Program-made: the position numbers and the translations under genes
Shown here: piece after piece, positions 10,651 to 22,240 of the stretch
Layout of the letters: the number at the start of each line of letters is the position of its first letter
How positions within the stretch are numbered: the first letter of the stretch is position 1
Notes under the pieces: generated by a model
The model's database searches: none
What the model was told of the DNA's origin: nothing
What the model saw: the letters and a program-made list of their open reading frames with translations, nothing else
Assembly: GCA_021014325.1 (NCBI GenBank)
Contig: CM037476.1
Span: 15,350,827 to 15,414,826 of the forward strand
Direction: 5' to 3'
DNA: 64,000 nucleotides
Origin: Plazaster borealis
Taxonomy: Eukaryota; Echinodermata; Asteroidea; Forcipulatida; Labidiasteridae

Positions 10651-12850
10651 TAGAGCTTTAGTGTTTGTTGGAACAAACACTAGGTGTTCGGCTATCTTTG
10701 GGGTCAGTGCTTTGTTTATGTGTGAGCTATATCATTGAATCGATGAACAAATTGTTGATAGCTTTGGGAATATCAAGGAAAACAAAGGGTTAATCTTCTA
10801 TGATTATATGCATTAGTTTAAACAGGAAATAAATGCAACTCACAATGTGAGTTTTCAAAAATAGTAATAATCGTTTGTTAAGCCAAATTAGAAAAACGAT
10901 GACGTCATTATGACGTTAGATAAGTTCTTATCGAGACATTGGTATTTAAGTATGTGATTAAAATGTAAAGTGAAAAACTAAACTATTGTTACTATACAAA
11001 GTGTTTTCAGCAAAAGAGTACATTATTTAATTTATTAGAATAAATTATTAGGGTAAATTGTCCTTTTCATGTAGAGCATCATTTTTTGAATTCCCTTTCA
11101 TCTTGGTTGCATATCTTCAAACGATCCGTTGAATTACTTACAAGTACAGCCATGTAAGCTATTTACGGAAGTTTATTTATTTTTCAATGAATATTCATTT
11201 TGATTCTTTATGAATTAATAAATCCAACTATGCTAATCATGTTGACATTATTAATTTACAATTATTAGAAGTTTTCATCGGGGTTTCAAATACAGTGAGT
11301 TGGATACTCATGAAGTATCGGTGCATGAAACATTGATTGTTCAAAACATATGCACTGATGATGATGTCATTAAAATAAGTCCAGCATAGTATGAGCTATC
11401 GGTTGCATTTTTTTTTTTAAATAGCTTGCTTGATTTTTAGACATTGATTTTCATTCATACAGAACGGTAGGTTAAATTTAGATTATTGAGAGACACTTGT
11501 TTTGGATAGTTATGAAAGACAAAGGCAAGTCATGAAGACGGCAAGTCTAAGCTTCTCGTGAATTTTGAGTAATAACGTAACGAGTTGAGTATATTCTTCC
11601 TCTATGGTGCATCATACACTCAGCAAGGAAATAAGGATGGAACACAACAACGGGTGTGAAAACTTTCACTGCAGACCATTCAGGTACTGGATGTGCTGTA
11701 CTCTGACGAAGAAAAAACAATTATAAAGAAAGTGTGACTCAAGGTTAATTAAGTTGGGCTGAAACTGTTTAAATAATTTATATTCAATACCTAAAACATT
11801 TCATCATAATATTATAAAACTAATAACTTATTGAATTTATATTGTGCTCTCCCAAGGACCAGTCTGATGGAGGGTGCATAAAAATACAAAATATCAGAGT
11901 AAGGAAATTACACAAGAAAAAGCTTGTGGAAGGTGCACAAACTGTTTTTGAAGTGAACCCCTTCCTTCCTTAGTTTTAAAAACGTCACCATTGTCACCAC
12001 TTGATGATTAACGGTAAACTTTATAACATAACTGTGCATTAAATGAAGAATCATTTGAAAGGCAATTATGCTTACCGTTTTATTCACCGTGTCTCACTGA
12101 TAGACACCGCCTTCAAATGACGGTCTGAAATACCCTTCTATTCACGAGCCGATGTTATGCCCCGTTTTACGGTGTGTGATTAAAACATAACCAATGTCTG
12201 TCTTTTTCTGCTTGCATTTTCTCACATAATTAAAAGTCATAGGAATCACTGAAGCAGGTGACCATCTCAGAGAAAGTTCGTCTTCGATTCCGTTTTCACC
12301 ATTGAGCCACCAAAAGGGCGAATAGGGGAACAATTTGACGCTGAACATGGCACAGGTTGAGCGGAATTCAATTCTGCAGTGCTATTGCGCCATTGATAAG
12401 CTTGCGTTATAGTGCGTTGAACTGCGACACGTCAAAACTTGCATGGAAATCATGCCACTACAGCGCACGTAGGCTTTGGACCTCATGATCAATGGAGCGG
12501 AACGTGCTTCCGAGGGCTATTACTAACGAAATGTTCAACTTACATTTTGAGCCGTAGGTCAAGGTCAAACGGGGTCACTCTTTGTGTAGCGTTTGTTGAG
12601 TTTTAAAAGACCTGTCCGATGATGTATAGATTGTTGTAATCCATTTGGTAGTTATCGAGTTATGATTTTTTGAAATATTAAACTTTGATTTTCTGTAATT
12701 CGACACCTGATGACGCAATCATTACGTCACAACTTACTCGGCATCTCCTAGTTATACTCTAACTACATGCAAAGTTTCAAGTTCATCAAAGGTTTGCAAC
12801 TATGCGTTTACTTGCGGACAAACGACTATCAGAAGAAAAAGAAGAACTTA
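10651..12850 (+). repeat. Tandem array unit 4 (about 2200 bp)
   Basis: Near-identical duplicate of 8444-10650, so this pair arose recently relative to units 1 and 2. It ends in A-rich sequence at about 12850, after which only short derivatives of the array follow. The nuclear-receptor-like motif cluster is at 12556-12577. Confidence 0.85.
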
Positions 12851-13000
12851 AAAAAACAACAAAAAAAACGAACAATAACAAAGAGTTGTTCGGGCTTAAT
12901 GCCCGAACACCTAAAAAAAAAAAAAAAAAAAAAAAAAAAACGAACAAAAACAAAGAGTTGTTCGGGCTTAATGCTCGAACACCTAATAAAAAAAAAAGTA
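12851..13000 (+). repeat. Two short hairpin-bearing end pieces in poly(A)-rich sequence
   Basis: Two copies of AACAAAGAGTTGTTCGGGC-loop-GCCCGAACACCT are separated by a run of about 27 A's. Each forms a 9-bp stem with a TTAAT loop (the second has one mismatch). The end CCGAACACCT is the reverse complement of the AGGTGTTCGG found just after the head hairpin of every array unit. Confidence 0.7.
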
Positions 13001-13568
13001 GGATGGAGCTAGTGATGGTGGTACTAAAAGGCAATAGTGCATCTAAAATAAAAGTATAAGCCATGGCGATTATCTACTTTTAGCATCAGCGGAATGGAAT
13101 AATGCTTAGAAATAGGTTTATTATTATTATTTTTAATGGGCTTGGCCTTGGGTGGTAGGCCTACTTTAGACAAATAATGCACCAAACATTTGGAAAGCCA
13201 AATGCAAGGAAGCCAAATTGAAAAATGTTAATATTAACAATGTTGGTTTCCCCCTAGTATTAGTAATGAAGAAAATCTAACAGAACCTTTGGTTACAAAC
13301 AACGATGAAATGATTTAATACAACGCATGAGTCTTCTCACTAAATAGTCAGGCACCTCAATGTTTACCCGACACCGCATTCAGTTTTATGTAGTAAGTAA
13401 GGAACCAGACATGTCCATTTTGCCTAGTGTTTCCTTACGCAGCAGCTGATTGGTTGCACAGGCAAGAAAGCACAGTGAGGTTTGTCCACAGTTTGACCAA
13501 TCACGTTTAGGCTCTCATTTTACAAGCGAGCCATGGCTTTTTTTGGCGGACATTTCAATTCTGAACGG
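13001..13568. other. Non-coding, nothing recognised
   Basis: Mixed-composition sequence with an ATT-rich patch near 13120. No reading frame, tRNA, known repeat or inverted structure that I can support. Confidence 0.4.
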
Positions 13569-13571
13569 TTA

Positions 13572-13679
13572 AGCCCGGTTCATACTTCCTGCGAATGCGA
13601 ATGCGAATGCAAAGCGAATTTTGGTGCCGCAATAATCGGTACGCGCTGCAGAAAATTCGCAGGAGGTATGAACCGGGCT
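13572..13679. mobile_element. 108-bp MITE, PIF/Harbinger-like
   Basis: Terminal inverted repeats AGCCCGGTTCATAC and GTATGAACCGGGCT continue inward imperfectly (CCTGCGAAT / ATTCGCAGG). The flanks TTA (13569-13571) and TTA (13680-13682) form a 3-bp target duplication; TWA is the known PIF/Harbinger preference. The interior has a short GCGAAT(GC) repeat and no coding capacity. Confidence 0.75.
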
Positions 13680-13954
13680 TTACGCTGACGAAGACGGATT
13701 CTTTAAGTGAATTTGACTGTTTTGAGTTTCCTTAGAAATAATGAATACAGCAAAAAACTACATCAATAGTGTAACGAACATTCCATTGGTAAATTTCTTC
13801 TGCACAATATTTCGTAAACTATTTAAAAAATGACTTTTCCGCGGACCCTTATTTCTGCACACAGAGGCTAATGTTCTTGTTCTTATATTTCTTTATTTTG
13901 AACACAAACAAATTAGGTCATAACTTTTTTTAGGTACAATGAATTATTATTGTC

Positions 13955-14242
13955 TTTATCACCCCCAAAGCATACCCAATATTCCTTTCCCCAAAAGCAA
14001 CACCAACCCGTGCAAATTATTCAGCCGCATCGTAATTATTCTATTGATGATTGTCTGTTCTTTTGAAAAACCATAGAGCAAGGACCAGATCTGGTCGTTG
14101 CTCTATGGTAAAACTATATTATCATACGCTATGCCTGCCGAAGTAATTAGGTTTATAGCACAGATTTGTCTTTATCACACCCAAAGCATACCCAATATTC
14201 CTTTCCCCCAAAGCAACACCAACCCGTAATAATTATGCAGCG
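13955..14242 (+). repeat. Direct duplication (about 75 bp) with intervening palindrome
   Basis: TGTCTTTATCAC-CCCAAAGCATACCCAATATTCC and its continuation to CACCAACCCGT occur at about 13953-14013 and again at about 14168-14229, with few differences. Between them lies the palindrome at 14071-14108. Confidence 0.75.
14071..14108. repeat. 38-bp near-perfect loopless palindrome
   Basis: CCATAGAGCAAGGACCAG is followed directly by its reverse complement with one mismatch (around 14098). It may be the collapsed remains of a palindromic MITE. TTGCTCTATGGTA, its right end, occurs again near 17397-17410. Confidence 0.8.
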
Positions 14243-14602
14243 GCACCGCCCCCTGCCCAACCCCCTCTCCTGTGATACAAATGAAATGATCTATAGCTCA
14301 ATCAAAGGGTCTTTAACCTTGGGAACAGTTCTGTTGGAGGCCATAGGTTCTCCCTTAACACTAATGGGGTCCCGGGCCATTGAAATCGGCCCAATTTTTG
14401 GACTGTGTATTGGCAGGGCCTATTAAATCTTCCCTATTTATGATGCACTGTATTGGTTACAACACACCGCATGGCCTTTTGACCTCTGCAAAATTTCCAG
14501 TTGTGACCAAAATTAAGTTTGGGAAGTCAGTTTTGAACTTGTGTATGACTTGACTGCAGTCATTGGTTCTAGAATTTGTATTTGCAATTTCTAAAAAGGA
14601 GT

Positions 14603-14940
14603 GGCGTGTCATGGCTGAGTGGTCTAGTCATGGTCTAGTTCACCGAACCCAAGCTTTTATGTTGTAGGCAACAGAGTGTGGGTTGGAATCCAGGTCATGA
14701 CACTTGTGCCCTTGAGCAAGGCACTTAACCATAATTGCTTCGCAAAAAGTTGGGAAAGCATGCATTCTGTTCTATCAGCCAGGCTCCTAGTGCATTATAC
14801 CCATGCCTACATCCTAGGAGTAGGTGGCAACGTGCTCTCAGTGGTGACAGTTGATTTGGTCGACAGCCCAAATCAGTTAAGTGTAGCCCTCACCTTGAAG
14901 TAAAAATCCGGCCTTGTGATGTTAGGCGATATTTCATTAA
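14603..14940 (+). mobile_element. tRNA-derived SINE (subfamily with CTTGAGCAAGGCACTTAACC)
   Basis: Starts GTGTCATGGCTGAGTGG (box A-like), has a box B-like GGGTTGGAATCC near 14680, then the CCTTGAGCAAGGCACTTAACC body and a unique 3' part ending CCGGCCTTGTGATGTTAGGC. The 3' part recurs in reverse at about 38608-38815, which supports a dispersed element. Confidence 0.8.
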
Positions 14941-15167
14941 AAAAAATTATGAACAAAACCAAACCGTGTTTAACAGATTAGCAGGTGTGTACTCCAAGTT
15001 ACTAGGCATTCTCCGCGTACACGGCTATCGCAGAATAGCAGAGCCATGAAATTGGGCCCTGGTGATAATGTTCAAGCACCAAGAGCATCAAAATTGGAAG
15101 ATACAAAATATTCCAATTTTAATGTCAAGGAAGGAAATTTTTCAAATGTGAACCAGTGAAACAACTA

Positions 15168-15500
15168 CATGTAGTGGTCTATCGTGAAATTGCAGGCCTC
15201 GAATTTAGGGGGAAAATGCACAAGACTGCAGGGCTTGGAGCTCAACAAGTTTACAGGACCAGAATGTTTTTTACAAGATCAGAATTGAAAGGAAAAAAAA
15301 AACCTGGAAGACACAGTTTAACAATTGAACTGTTTTAATGTGAACAAGCACTAAGAGAAGACTGATCTCATTTGTACAGAAAGTCAACATTTGAACAAAA
15401 TCACAAGACAGCCGGTCTTGTCCAGTCAGGAGCTTACTGGCCCAATGCCATAATCACTGGCCTCAGGCCTGCGGTCCAGTGTAAATTTCAAGCCCTGTAA
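15168..15500 (+). repeat. Dispersed MITE-like repeat (family with AGCCCTGTAA/GGGCTTG ends)
   Basis: Matches 17500-17990 and 19633-20047 in direct orientation and 29515-29835 and 41663-42055 in reverse. Common landmarks: CTTGGAGCTCAA, TTTTAATGTGAACAAGCACTAAG, GGACCAGAAT, and an end where the reading TCCAGTGTAAATTTCAAGCC recurs. Confidence 0.65.
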
Positions 15501-15572
15501 TTGGAACCACTGACTTTTCACTTAAAAAACCAATTCAGGGCATCCCTGTTCAAAATGTTTCCACCAGTGCCC

Positions 15573-15762
15573 AATTTTATAGAGCTGCTTAAGCACAAAA
15601 AGTAGCTAAGCACAGCAAAATTTTGCTTACCAGAATAAGGTTACCAGCCAAAATACCATGTCACATGTACATTCCGTCACTGGTATCCTGCTGATTTTTG
15701 CTTAGCAGAACATTTTTTAGCGTTGCTTTTTGCTCAAGCAGTTCTATGAAATTGGGCCCTGT
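15573..15762. mobile_element. MITE, CATAGAGCTGCTTAAGCA family
   Basis: Ends are inverted: GCCCAATTTTATAGAGCTGC at the left and a reverse-complement-like GTTCTATGAAATTGGGCCC at the right. The interior (AGCTAAGCACAGCAAAATTTTGCTTACCAG, GGTATCCTGC) recurs in at least five other places in the window (16590, 20105, 24009, 49966, 50560). Confidence 0.8.
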
Positions 15763-16184
15763 TTTGTACCATCAGACTCTCGTGACTAAAACCCATAAAC
15801 TGTCATGTATTAAAGTTACGACTCTGATTAATGTGTAATCACTTGATTGTTGCTGGCAGGGTATGAAAACAATACTGTGTTAAAAATTAACGAGTTTACT
15901 ACAAGTGCGTGTACAAGTTTTTTAAAGAGGTTTTTGATAATCTTCAGGGACAGATTATCGGATGGCTTCATCAGGTTCTGGTTATCTTAATGGTAATTAT
16001 TTCCAAGGTAATTCCAAGTTGATAAGTAACCCAACACACTTTCCAAAGCTACTCAGAGCTATAAGTAATGAAACTTATAGATAACAATAATAATAGTAAT
16101 AATATATAAGTGTAGTATCTTCAAGCGAGACCTTAGAGGGATTTACAGAAGTTGCATTAAAAACATTGTTAACAAATATTCAAA

Positions 16185-16400
16185 GGGAAAGTATACCTTT
16201 AAATTCCTGTATAAATGTAGATGTATACAATAAAACTAACCTGTGAAAATTTCATTTAAAAAGGTAGTAGCGTTTTTGAGATATCGCTGGAATGCACAAT
16301 CTGAGAATTGTTTCTGAGATTGACAATCTTTTGAGTCCCTTTCTCTAAAACCACATTCCTTAGAAGGGAATCATTTTCAAAATATTATTTATCATCAACA
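16185..16400 (-). mobile_element. TTAA-type MITE fragment (GGGTCTGTATACG family)
   Basis: AAACTAACCTGTGAAAATTTC, TTTTTGAGATATCG and CACAATCTGAGAA blocks match the reverse strand of the full copies at 24678-25045 and 29084-29476. The right part is eroded. Confidence 0.65.
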
Positions 16401-16589
16401 GCTGCCATGATTCTTACCGAGTAAGTTTTTATGGTTGGAATTGTTGGAATAATTTTTAACTGGTCCATATGAATTTGAAGGTTTTCTTTCAACATTGTCA
16501 TTTGCATGGGACTTATAGTTTGGACTTATAGTTTGAACTGATATGAAGAAGTTTACATGTAGAGATGAAACTTCAGCAATAAGCCAACA

Positions 16590-16740
16590 GGGTCCAATTT
16601 CATAGAGCTGCTTATGCACAGGAAGTTGCTGAGAACAAACTAATTAGGCTTACCAGAATAAAGTTATCAACCAAAATACCATTCCACATGTATCATCCAA
16701 TTGTCCTGCATATTTTTGCTTAGCGAGAAATTCTGACTGC
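16590..16740. mobile_element. MITE fragment, CATAGAGCTGCTTAAGCA family
   Basis: GTCCAATTTCATAGAGCTGC start, CTTACCAGAATAAAG and TGTCCTGCATATTTTTGC blocks as in the copy at 15573-15762. The right terminal inverted repeat is lost where a CTGACTGCTCCTCAG-type repeat begins (also at about 22120-22170). Confidence 0.7.
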
Positions 16741-16849
16741 TCCTCAGATGTTGTAAGTGGCATTTGGCCAGCGAACAACTGTTAACAGAGAACACTGCTC
16801 TTTCTATTGAAAAATGAGTGCACAATCTGAATCTGAATTATTTAGTCGG

Positions 16850-17086
16850 CAAAGCATCCTAGAGGAAACATCACACCAAGTTTTGTCAAGAAGACAATGA
16901 AGACATTTCAGTTTTAGACGTGGGAGGAAAACCCCAGAGAATTATTCCAGGGAAAACCCACGCAGTCAGGTAGGGGCTGAAAACCCAATTCACATGCGAG
17001 GCTCCAGTCCAGGATTCGAACCGGGGACCACAGAGGTGAAAGGCAGGGAAGAAACCACTGAGCCAACCTGACTGCCTTACTGACTG
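16850..17086 (-). mobile_element. tRNA-derived SINE, reverse orientation
   Basis: On the minus strand it starts with a GTTGGCTCAGTGGTTTC box A-like segment (17057-17075) followed by a GGTTCGAATCC box B (about 17015-17025), then a GCCTCGCATGTGAATTGGG body. A second copy lies at 49005-49137. Confidence 0.75.
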
Positions 17087-17499
17087 ACCAACCTTACTTT
17101 GACCTTTGAGATTGTCTTACAGGTCTATTTCCATAATGTACACAGTACATGTACATGTCGTTAAGATAGTGGTCTATTAGTAGCTCAATTCATGTGATGT
17201 TGACTCAGCTACATGTACCTGCAGATCCCGTGATCGGTCTCTCCCAAGTTGAGACGCCCTTCAAGTATTTTGGATCACAGCAGCTGATAGTGGCAGACAA
17301 GAAACATTTCTCAGCAAAAAAAACCTCAAAAACTTAACGTGTTTAAAAACTTTGGTTTAATACCATTCAATTGAGGGTCTCTGTCTTTTTAATGTGTTGC
17401 TCTATGGTATTAGAGAGTCCACTCTGCTCAGCTTTCCTATCACCTAAAGTAGTTTTTGCTGTGGAAAATGTATGGTAAGTACATAAATACTATAACACT

Positions 17500-17990
17500 T
17501 GAGTTTAGCTTTCAAAATCCACAAGACCGCAGTGCTAGTAGCTAAAAAAGTGTACTGGACCAGACTTTGTTTTAACATTTGAACTGTTTTCATTTGAACA
17601 AGCACTAAGATAAGATTTATCTCATAATTATTATTATTATTATTATTATTATTTATTCGGCCAAAATACGCAACAATCATACAGACATACATGAGAGTAA
17701 TCAGATAATACAATATAGAATATAGAAACAGGATGTCTAGTTTGTAAATGAACTGACTGAAAATAATAAATGGATTTAAAAAGCATGAGTAGGGGATATA
17801 AGGTTTATTGCTATCACCGCCCGGCCGACCCCGATGAACCGCTGAAAGGCACCGTGGGAAGGAAAATGGGCAAAAAGTGCTCCCTCTTAATCATGTATTT
17901 TTGGGGAAAGTGTTCTTCAATACTCAACTACAGAATTTAAAGGTATTTATCAGACTGTGATCCAGTGTAAATGTTTAGCCCTGAGTAAGC
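17500..17990 (+). repeat. Dispersed repeat (same family as 15168-15500) interrupted by an ATT microsatellite
   Basis: Begins GAGTTTAGCTTTCAAAATCC and contains TAGCTAAAAAAGTGTACTGGACCAG and AACAAGCACTAAGATAAG. It is broken at 17625-17655 by ATT repeats followed by a different sequence, and resumes near 17890 with GTGTTCTTCAATACTC...CAGTGTAAATG. Confidence 0.55.
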
Positions 17991-18334
17991 ACTGCATTTT
18001 GTGGTTGAACATTTCAGTTACATAAGGAAGAAGCAGCTTTCTGGAAGAGTTCATAAAGACTGCTTTGAATGATTCCTTTTTGGAGAGGCGCAGTTTTTGT
18101 TTTAATAAGTCATTGATTTCATTTCGGAGTGGGCAACTTCTGTTTGTAGTCCAGTGGTGCCACTGCAATTTGTAAACAACGTGTTCTTGGTCTCGAGGGC
18201 CATTTGTGATTTGTGTGGCAAAACCATTGGCCCTTCAGGAACTTTTGGCGATTTACAAAATACAACACCATGGGGTAACTCAGTTGAAACGATTTGAAAC
18301 TTTGCATGGTGGGATCGGGAGTACAATCTAAACT

Positions 18335-18815
18335 AGTGAGATTTTCGGAGACACCATGTACATAAAACTCTCTCTATGAGCTGTGGTGGTTCTGAGAAGA
18401 ACCGATGGTTTAACAATTTCATGTTTCGATTTGGTTCACCTAATTTTTATTCTCTGTCTCAGTACAAATGCATGTCTTTAGGGACCATTGCCTACAAGCT
18501 CTGCTTCTAAAATGGATCCCTCTGCAGTGTCATGTTTGTTTTAATCTTATTCTCGATATCAATACTGTTAAATTGTATTCTTTATACTGATCGCTCTTGC
18601 TGAGTTATAAATGTCGTTTTACTTTTTGATACTGTGGAAAATAAATGAACCTTGAACCTTGAGGTGTACTCTGATCTCCTTCTCCCGAAGACCATCAAAG
18701 TACACTGGTCGAAATGTCAAGTTGTTAAACCACCAGTGACCTGTTCTTCTAAGAACCACCACAACTCACAGGGAGAGTTTATTTGCAAACCTCACAAGAA
18801 TGTAGTATCTCACCT
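18335..18815. repeat. Foldback element with a central insertion
   Basis: Left arm about 18337-18440 (GTGAGATTTTCGGAGACACC, AAAACTCTCTCTATGAGC, GTGGTGGTTCTGAGAAGAAC) is matched in reverse by about 18700-18812 (GTTCTTCTAAGAACCACCAC, CAGGGAGAGTTTATTTG). Between them lies about 250 bp unlike the arms, ending AATAAATGAACCTTGAACCTTGA, which has the look of a retroposed 3' end. Confidence 0.65.
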
Positions 18816-19249
18816 CACCGCCTAAAAACTGTTGGACTCTGATTACGGGTGTTTGCACTATCCCATAAAGCATTATCAGTAAATTTACTAAAGTCCAGTC
18901 CTCAGTCCATATGCAGTTTGGATGTGAATGGGTTGGGTGTGGTTAGGATTGTAGCTCAAAACTAATGTAAGCATTCTTCAACACCCAGTCATTTCATGGT
19001 TAGTTTACAGTTAAATAAGGATCATTTCCCATGGAATTTTTTTGTCTGGGGAATATCTACCAAATGTGTACATCATGGCCAGTTGTTTGTTTGAGTAGTT
19101 TGTTCTTTCTTCACATTTTAGGCATATTTCAGGATTGGTCAACAAATCCAACAATGATAAAGAAATCATCATCATGTTCCAAGGTTATTTCAGTATTCTG
19201 CCACATCCAGACTTTCCATGGTTATTTAGCATTCTTGGAGTGTTAATGC

Positions 19250-19375
19250 ATTGGTCGAAGCCGGTCACATGGTTGTGTAATAACATGGGAAATTAGCGCT
19301 TTTTGTAAAGCACTTAGAAACACTTCATATGAAGCGCTATATAAATGTTTATTATTATTATTATAATTATTATAT
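19250..19375 (+). mobile_element. LINE/SINE 3' tail fragment
   Basis: TTAGCGCTTTTTGTAAAGCAC...GAAGCGCTATATAAATG followed by ATT repeats. This is the same type of 3' tail (AGCGC..., GCGCTATATAA, ATT repeats) as in the SINEs at 49690 and 59212 and the LINE end at 63690. Confidence 0.6.
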
Positions 19376-19632
19376 AAAGACCCTGCTGTGTGAACCACAA
19401 TGCAGCGATGACCTCTAAACCAGTGTGTAAAAGTTCTGTATGCAGTGTGTGGGGGGGGGACTTTCAAATCAACTGTAATTATGTTTAGAGAAAAGGTGCC
19501 ACGCAAAAACTGAACAGCCTAAAAAAATGGCCCTTGAACATGAATAGAAAAATTCTGAAAAATGAAAGTTCTGATAATTTTTATGGTTGTTTTTACCAGT
19601 ATTTATTAATGGAAATAATAGTATGAGGACCT

Positions 19633-20047
19633 GGTCTTCATTGGTTCGAATTTGGGGTGAAATTCCACAAGTTTGCAGGGCTTGTAGCTCAAAATATTTA
19701 TCCGGACCAGGATTGATTTTACAAGACCAGAATCTAATTGAGAAAGAACTTTCTACAAAGTTGAACATGCAAACTGTTTTATTTGAACAAACATTAAGGG
19801 AAGGTTTATCTTAGTCTTTGGGTGAGTGTACTTTGATACCCAACAGAATTAAAAGATATTTAGACTCAAAGTCAACACTTGGACATAATTTTTAATTTTA
19901 TTTTTTTCTGCAGATAATTACACAGTGAAGTATTATTATTCAATTGAACAACCAAGACGAACGGACTTGTCCGATCCTGAATTTACTGGCCCGAAGCTAA
20001 AATCTTTGGCCTCGCGCCTGCGATCCAGTGTAAATTTCAAGCCCTGT
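19633..20047 (+). repeat. Dispersed repeat (same family as 15168-15500)
   Basis: TTCGAATTTGGGGTGAAATTCC start, GGGCTTGTAGCTCAAAATA, TATCCGGACCAG, TTGAACAAACATTAAGGGAAG blocks, and a GATCCAGTGTAAATTTCAAG right end. It is the longest copy of the family in this area. Confidence 0.65.
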
Positions 20048-20104
20048 AACAGCGACCATATCCACCAACCATGTACCTTTCAGTGAAAAACGGCTCCTCA
20101 TACT

Positions 20105-20300
20105 GTTTATTTCCTGGGCTGCTTAAGCACAAAAAGTAGCTTAGCACAACAAAGTTATGCTTACCAGAGGTTACCAGCCAAACTACCATGTCACATGTAA
20201 TATGTGACTGGTATCCTGCCCATTTTAGCTGAGCATAATTATTGTAAACTTGTAAAGCAATAATTTCTGCTTAGAGCAGCCCCATGAAATTTGGCCCTGA
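20105..20300. mobile_element. MITE, CATAGAGCTGCTTAAGCA family
   Basis: GGGCTGCTTAAGCACAAAAAG start, CTTACCAGAGGTTACCAGCC centre, and GCAGCCCCATGAAATTTGGC right end, as in 15573-15762. Confidence 0.75.
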
Positions 20301-20569
20301 ATGAATGATAACAAAGGTACATAAAGACAGTTTGTTACATGTAGCTCAGATGTACAAATCATAAAAACATTTTTGGGGTAATGTTACATAGATTAAAACA
20401 AAACGTTTCCGGTATTTTTCGCTATCAATTTTCTACAGGATAAGTTAAGATTGGCAATGGAATCTCAGAGTAAAATGGGCTCGGTAACAGTCTGTTTTTA
20501 GAAATCATTTGCAGAAATAATTTTAAAATTTTTAAATTACAAATGACAGGAAAATTTGACTCTGTATTT

Positions 20570-21262
20570 TTGGCGAGCTGCTTTAGCAGAATGCGAGCCT
20601 ATGTAATACCGATTTTGTCCGTCCGTACCCCGTCCGTCCGTCCGTCCGTCCGGCCGTCCGCATTGAGACTTTTTGTTAAAGTTTTTGCCTTAGATAATTT
20701 GTTGTGATATGTAATTGTTTTTGTGTAAATAGATTCACTAGGTGAAAAAGGAAATTGTGGTCAAGTTTTTCTATTGTTTAGATATGTTAAAGTTTTCAGG
20801 GTTCATTATTACCCTCTGGAAATTAAACAGCTTCTGTTCGGTTATCCGCATTGAGACTTGTTGTTAAAGTTTTTGCCTCATGGTGTTAGATATTTTGTTG
20901 TGAAAAAAATAATTGTTTTCACTCTCAATTGCAGTTCATTTGTCTTACAGCCAAAATGTGGTTGGATCCACAGTGTGCAAATGGAAATTGTTTAAAAATG
21001 TTAAAGTTTTCAGGGTACATTATTACCCTCTGGAAATTAAACAGCTTCTGTCCGGCCATCTGCATTAAGACTTTTTGTTAACATTTTTGCCTCTTTCCCA
21101 CATGTCAAACCAAGTAGGCAATGGTCAACTACATACTTGTTAATTTTCCCCACCTCTTTGAACATCAGTTGATCAAATTTTTGTTTTTCTATTAATTATT
21201 CATTGTTTTTCTATCGGGCATTTGGCAGCTCGCCTTGGCAGCTTCTGCTGTTCTAGTTTGTT
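20570..21262 (+). repeat. CCGT-repeat-bearing dispersed element with an internal duplication
   Basis: Starts GGCGAGCTGCTTTAGCAG and ends near GCAGCTCGCCTTGGCAGC, which are inverted relatives. A CCGT microsatellite lies at about 20628-20660. A segment TTTGTTAAAGTTTTTGCCT...GGAAATTAAACAGCTTCTG is present about two and a half times with a spacing of roughly 230 bp. No coding capacity. Confidence 0.6.
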
Positions 21263-22240
21263 TTGCTTTTTTATTATTTCAGAATTTGTAAAAAAGTAAC
21301 GAGGTGGAGACATTGCAGTGTTGAGAAACTTTCAAATACTTAATTAATTTCTTTTACAAACTTAAAATCAGAATTAGTTTATTGTCCTTCTTCACTGCTG
21401 AATTGCAGTAAGATAAGTTTCCGAGTATTTTTCACTCAGGATTGGCAAACAGTTGAAGTGGTGATAAGCATTTGCACAAACGTTCAAATATTTACACAGA
21501 CCTTTGAACACTTAAAGCCAAGGCAAATGATTGGTTAACAAATTTTTATAATAGGAGGCTCACCTCCAGAATCACTCCGGCACATGCACACTTTAAACAG
21601 ACTTTGTCAATGTTTTTCTGTAAACATACATGTTTGTGTGTTTCATGATTGGGTGGACCCTGCAGGAAACATTTATGATAAAATTACTCTGGTTTGGATC
21701 TACCCATCAAGTTGTAGGTCAAAAGAAAAGTTAAAATGTCAACATACAGAGATCATGTATCACTGAGCAGGAAGTAAAATTTTGCAATTATGGAAACTAA
21801 CGTTTATGTTTGTTGCAAGTCACAGTCATCTTGAAACTCCAAGTGCAGTTTCCTTATTGCACAGCACTCAGCAGCCTACATAAAAGTCTTTTGGTCATAT
21901 TTTTTTGCCTTTAAGTTCTGATATGTAGCAGAAACAACTTTGTCTAATTTTTGTCAGCAAATATTTCAGGGTTTGCTCTTGACTTTTTCAGTGACTAAGC
22001 CAGCGGGACCAGCTAGCTTGTCGTTTCACTAGTCCGCCAGCTTTTTCTCTAGTCCATTCTTCATATTAAATAAAGATGCTTTTCAACACTGAACTAGCCA
22101 GCCAGACAACTTGGAGAGAATTTTGACTGGTCCTCAGGTGTTTTAACTAGCATTTGACCAGCGGACCATTGTTAAAGGAGAACGCTGTATTTATTCAACC
22201 AATCAAGGAGCTTTCTGTCAAACATTGAAAAGCTTGGAAA
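21263..22240. other. Upstream flank of the LRRK1-like first coding exon
   Basis: Mostly unrecognised AT-rich sequence. About 21990-22190 holds a dispersed repeat rich in CTAGTCCGCCAGC/GACCAGCGGACC, related to 16735-16800. I see no clear TATA box, CpG-rich promoter or upstream exon, so the gene's transcription start is not located. Confidence 0.35.

Noticed and set aside
12767..13064. Lysine-rich or phenylalanine-rich proteins on both strands
   Set aside because: Translation of a poly(A) run and A-rich repeat ends.
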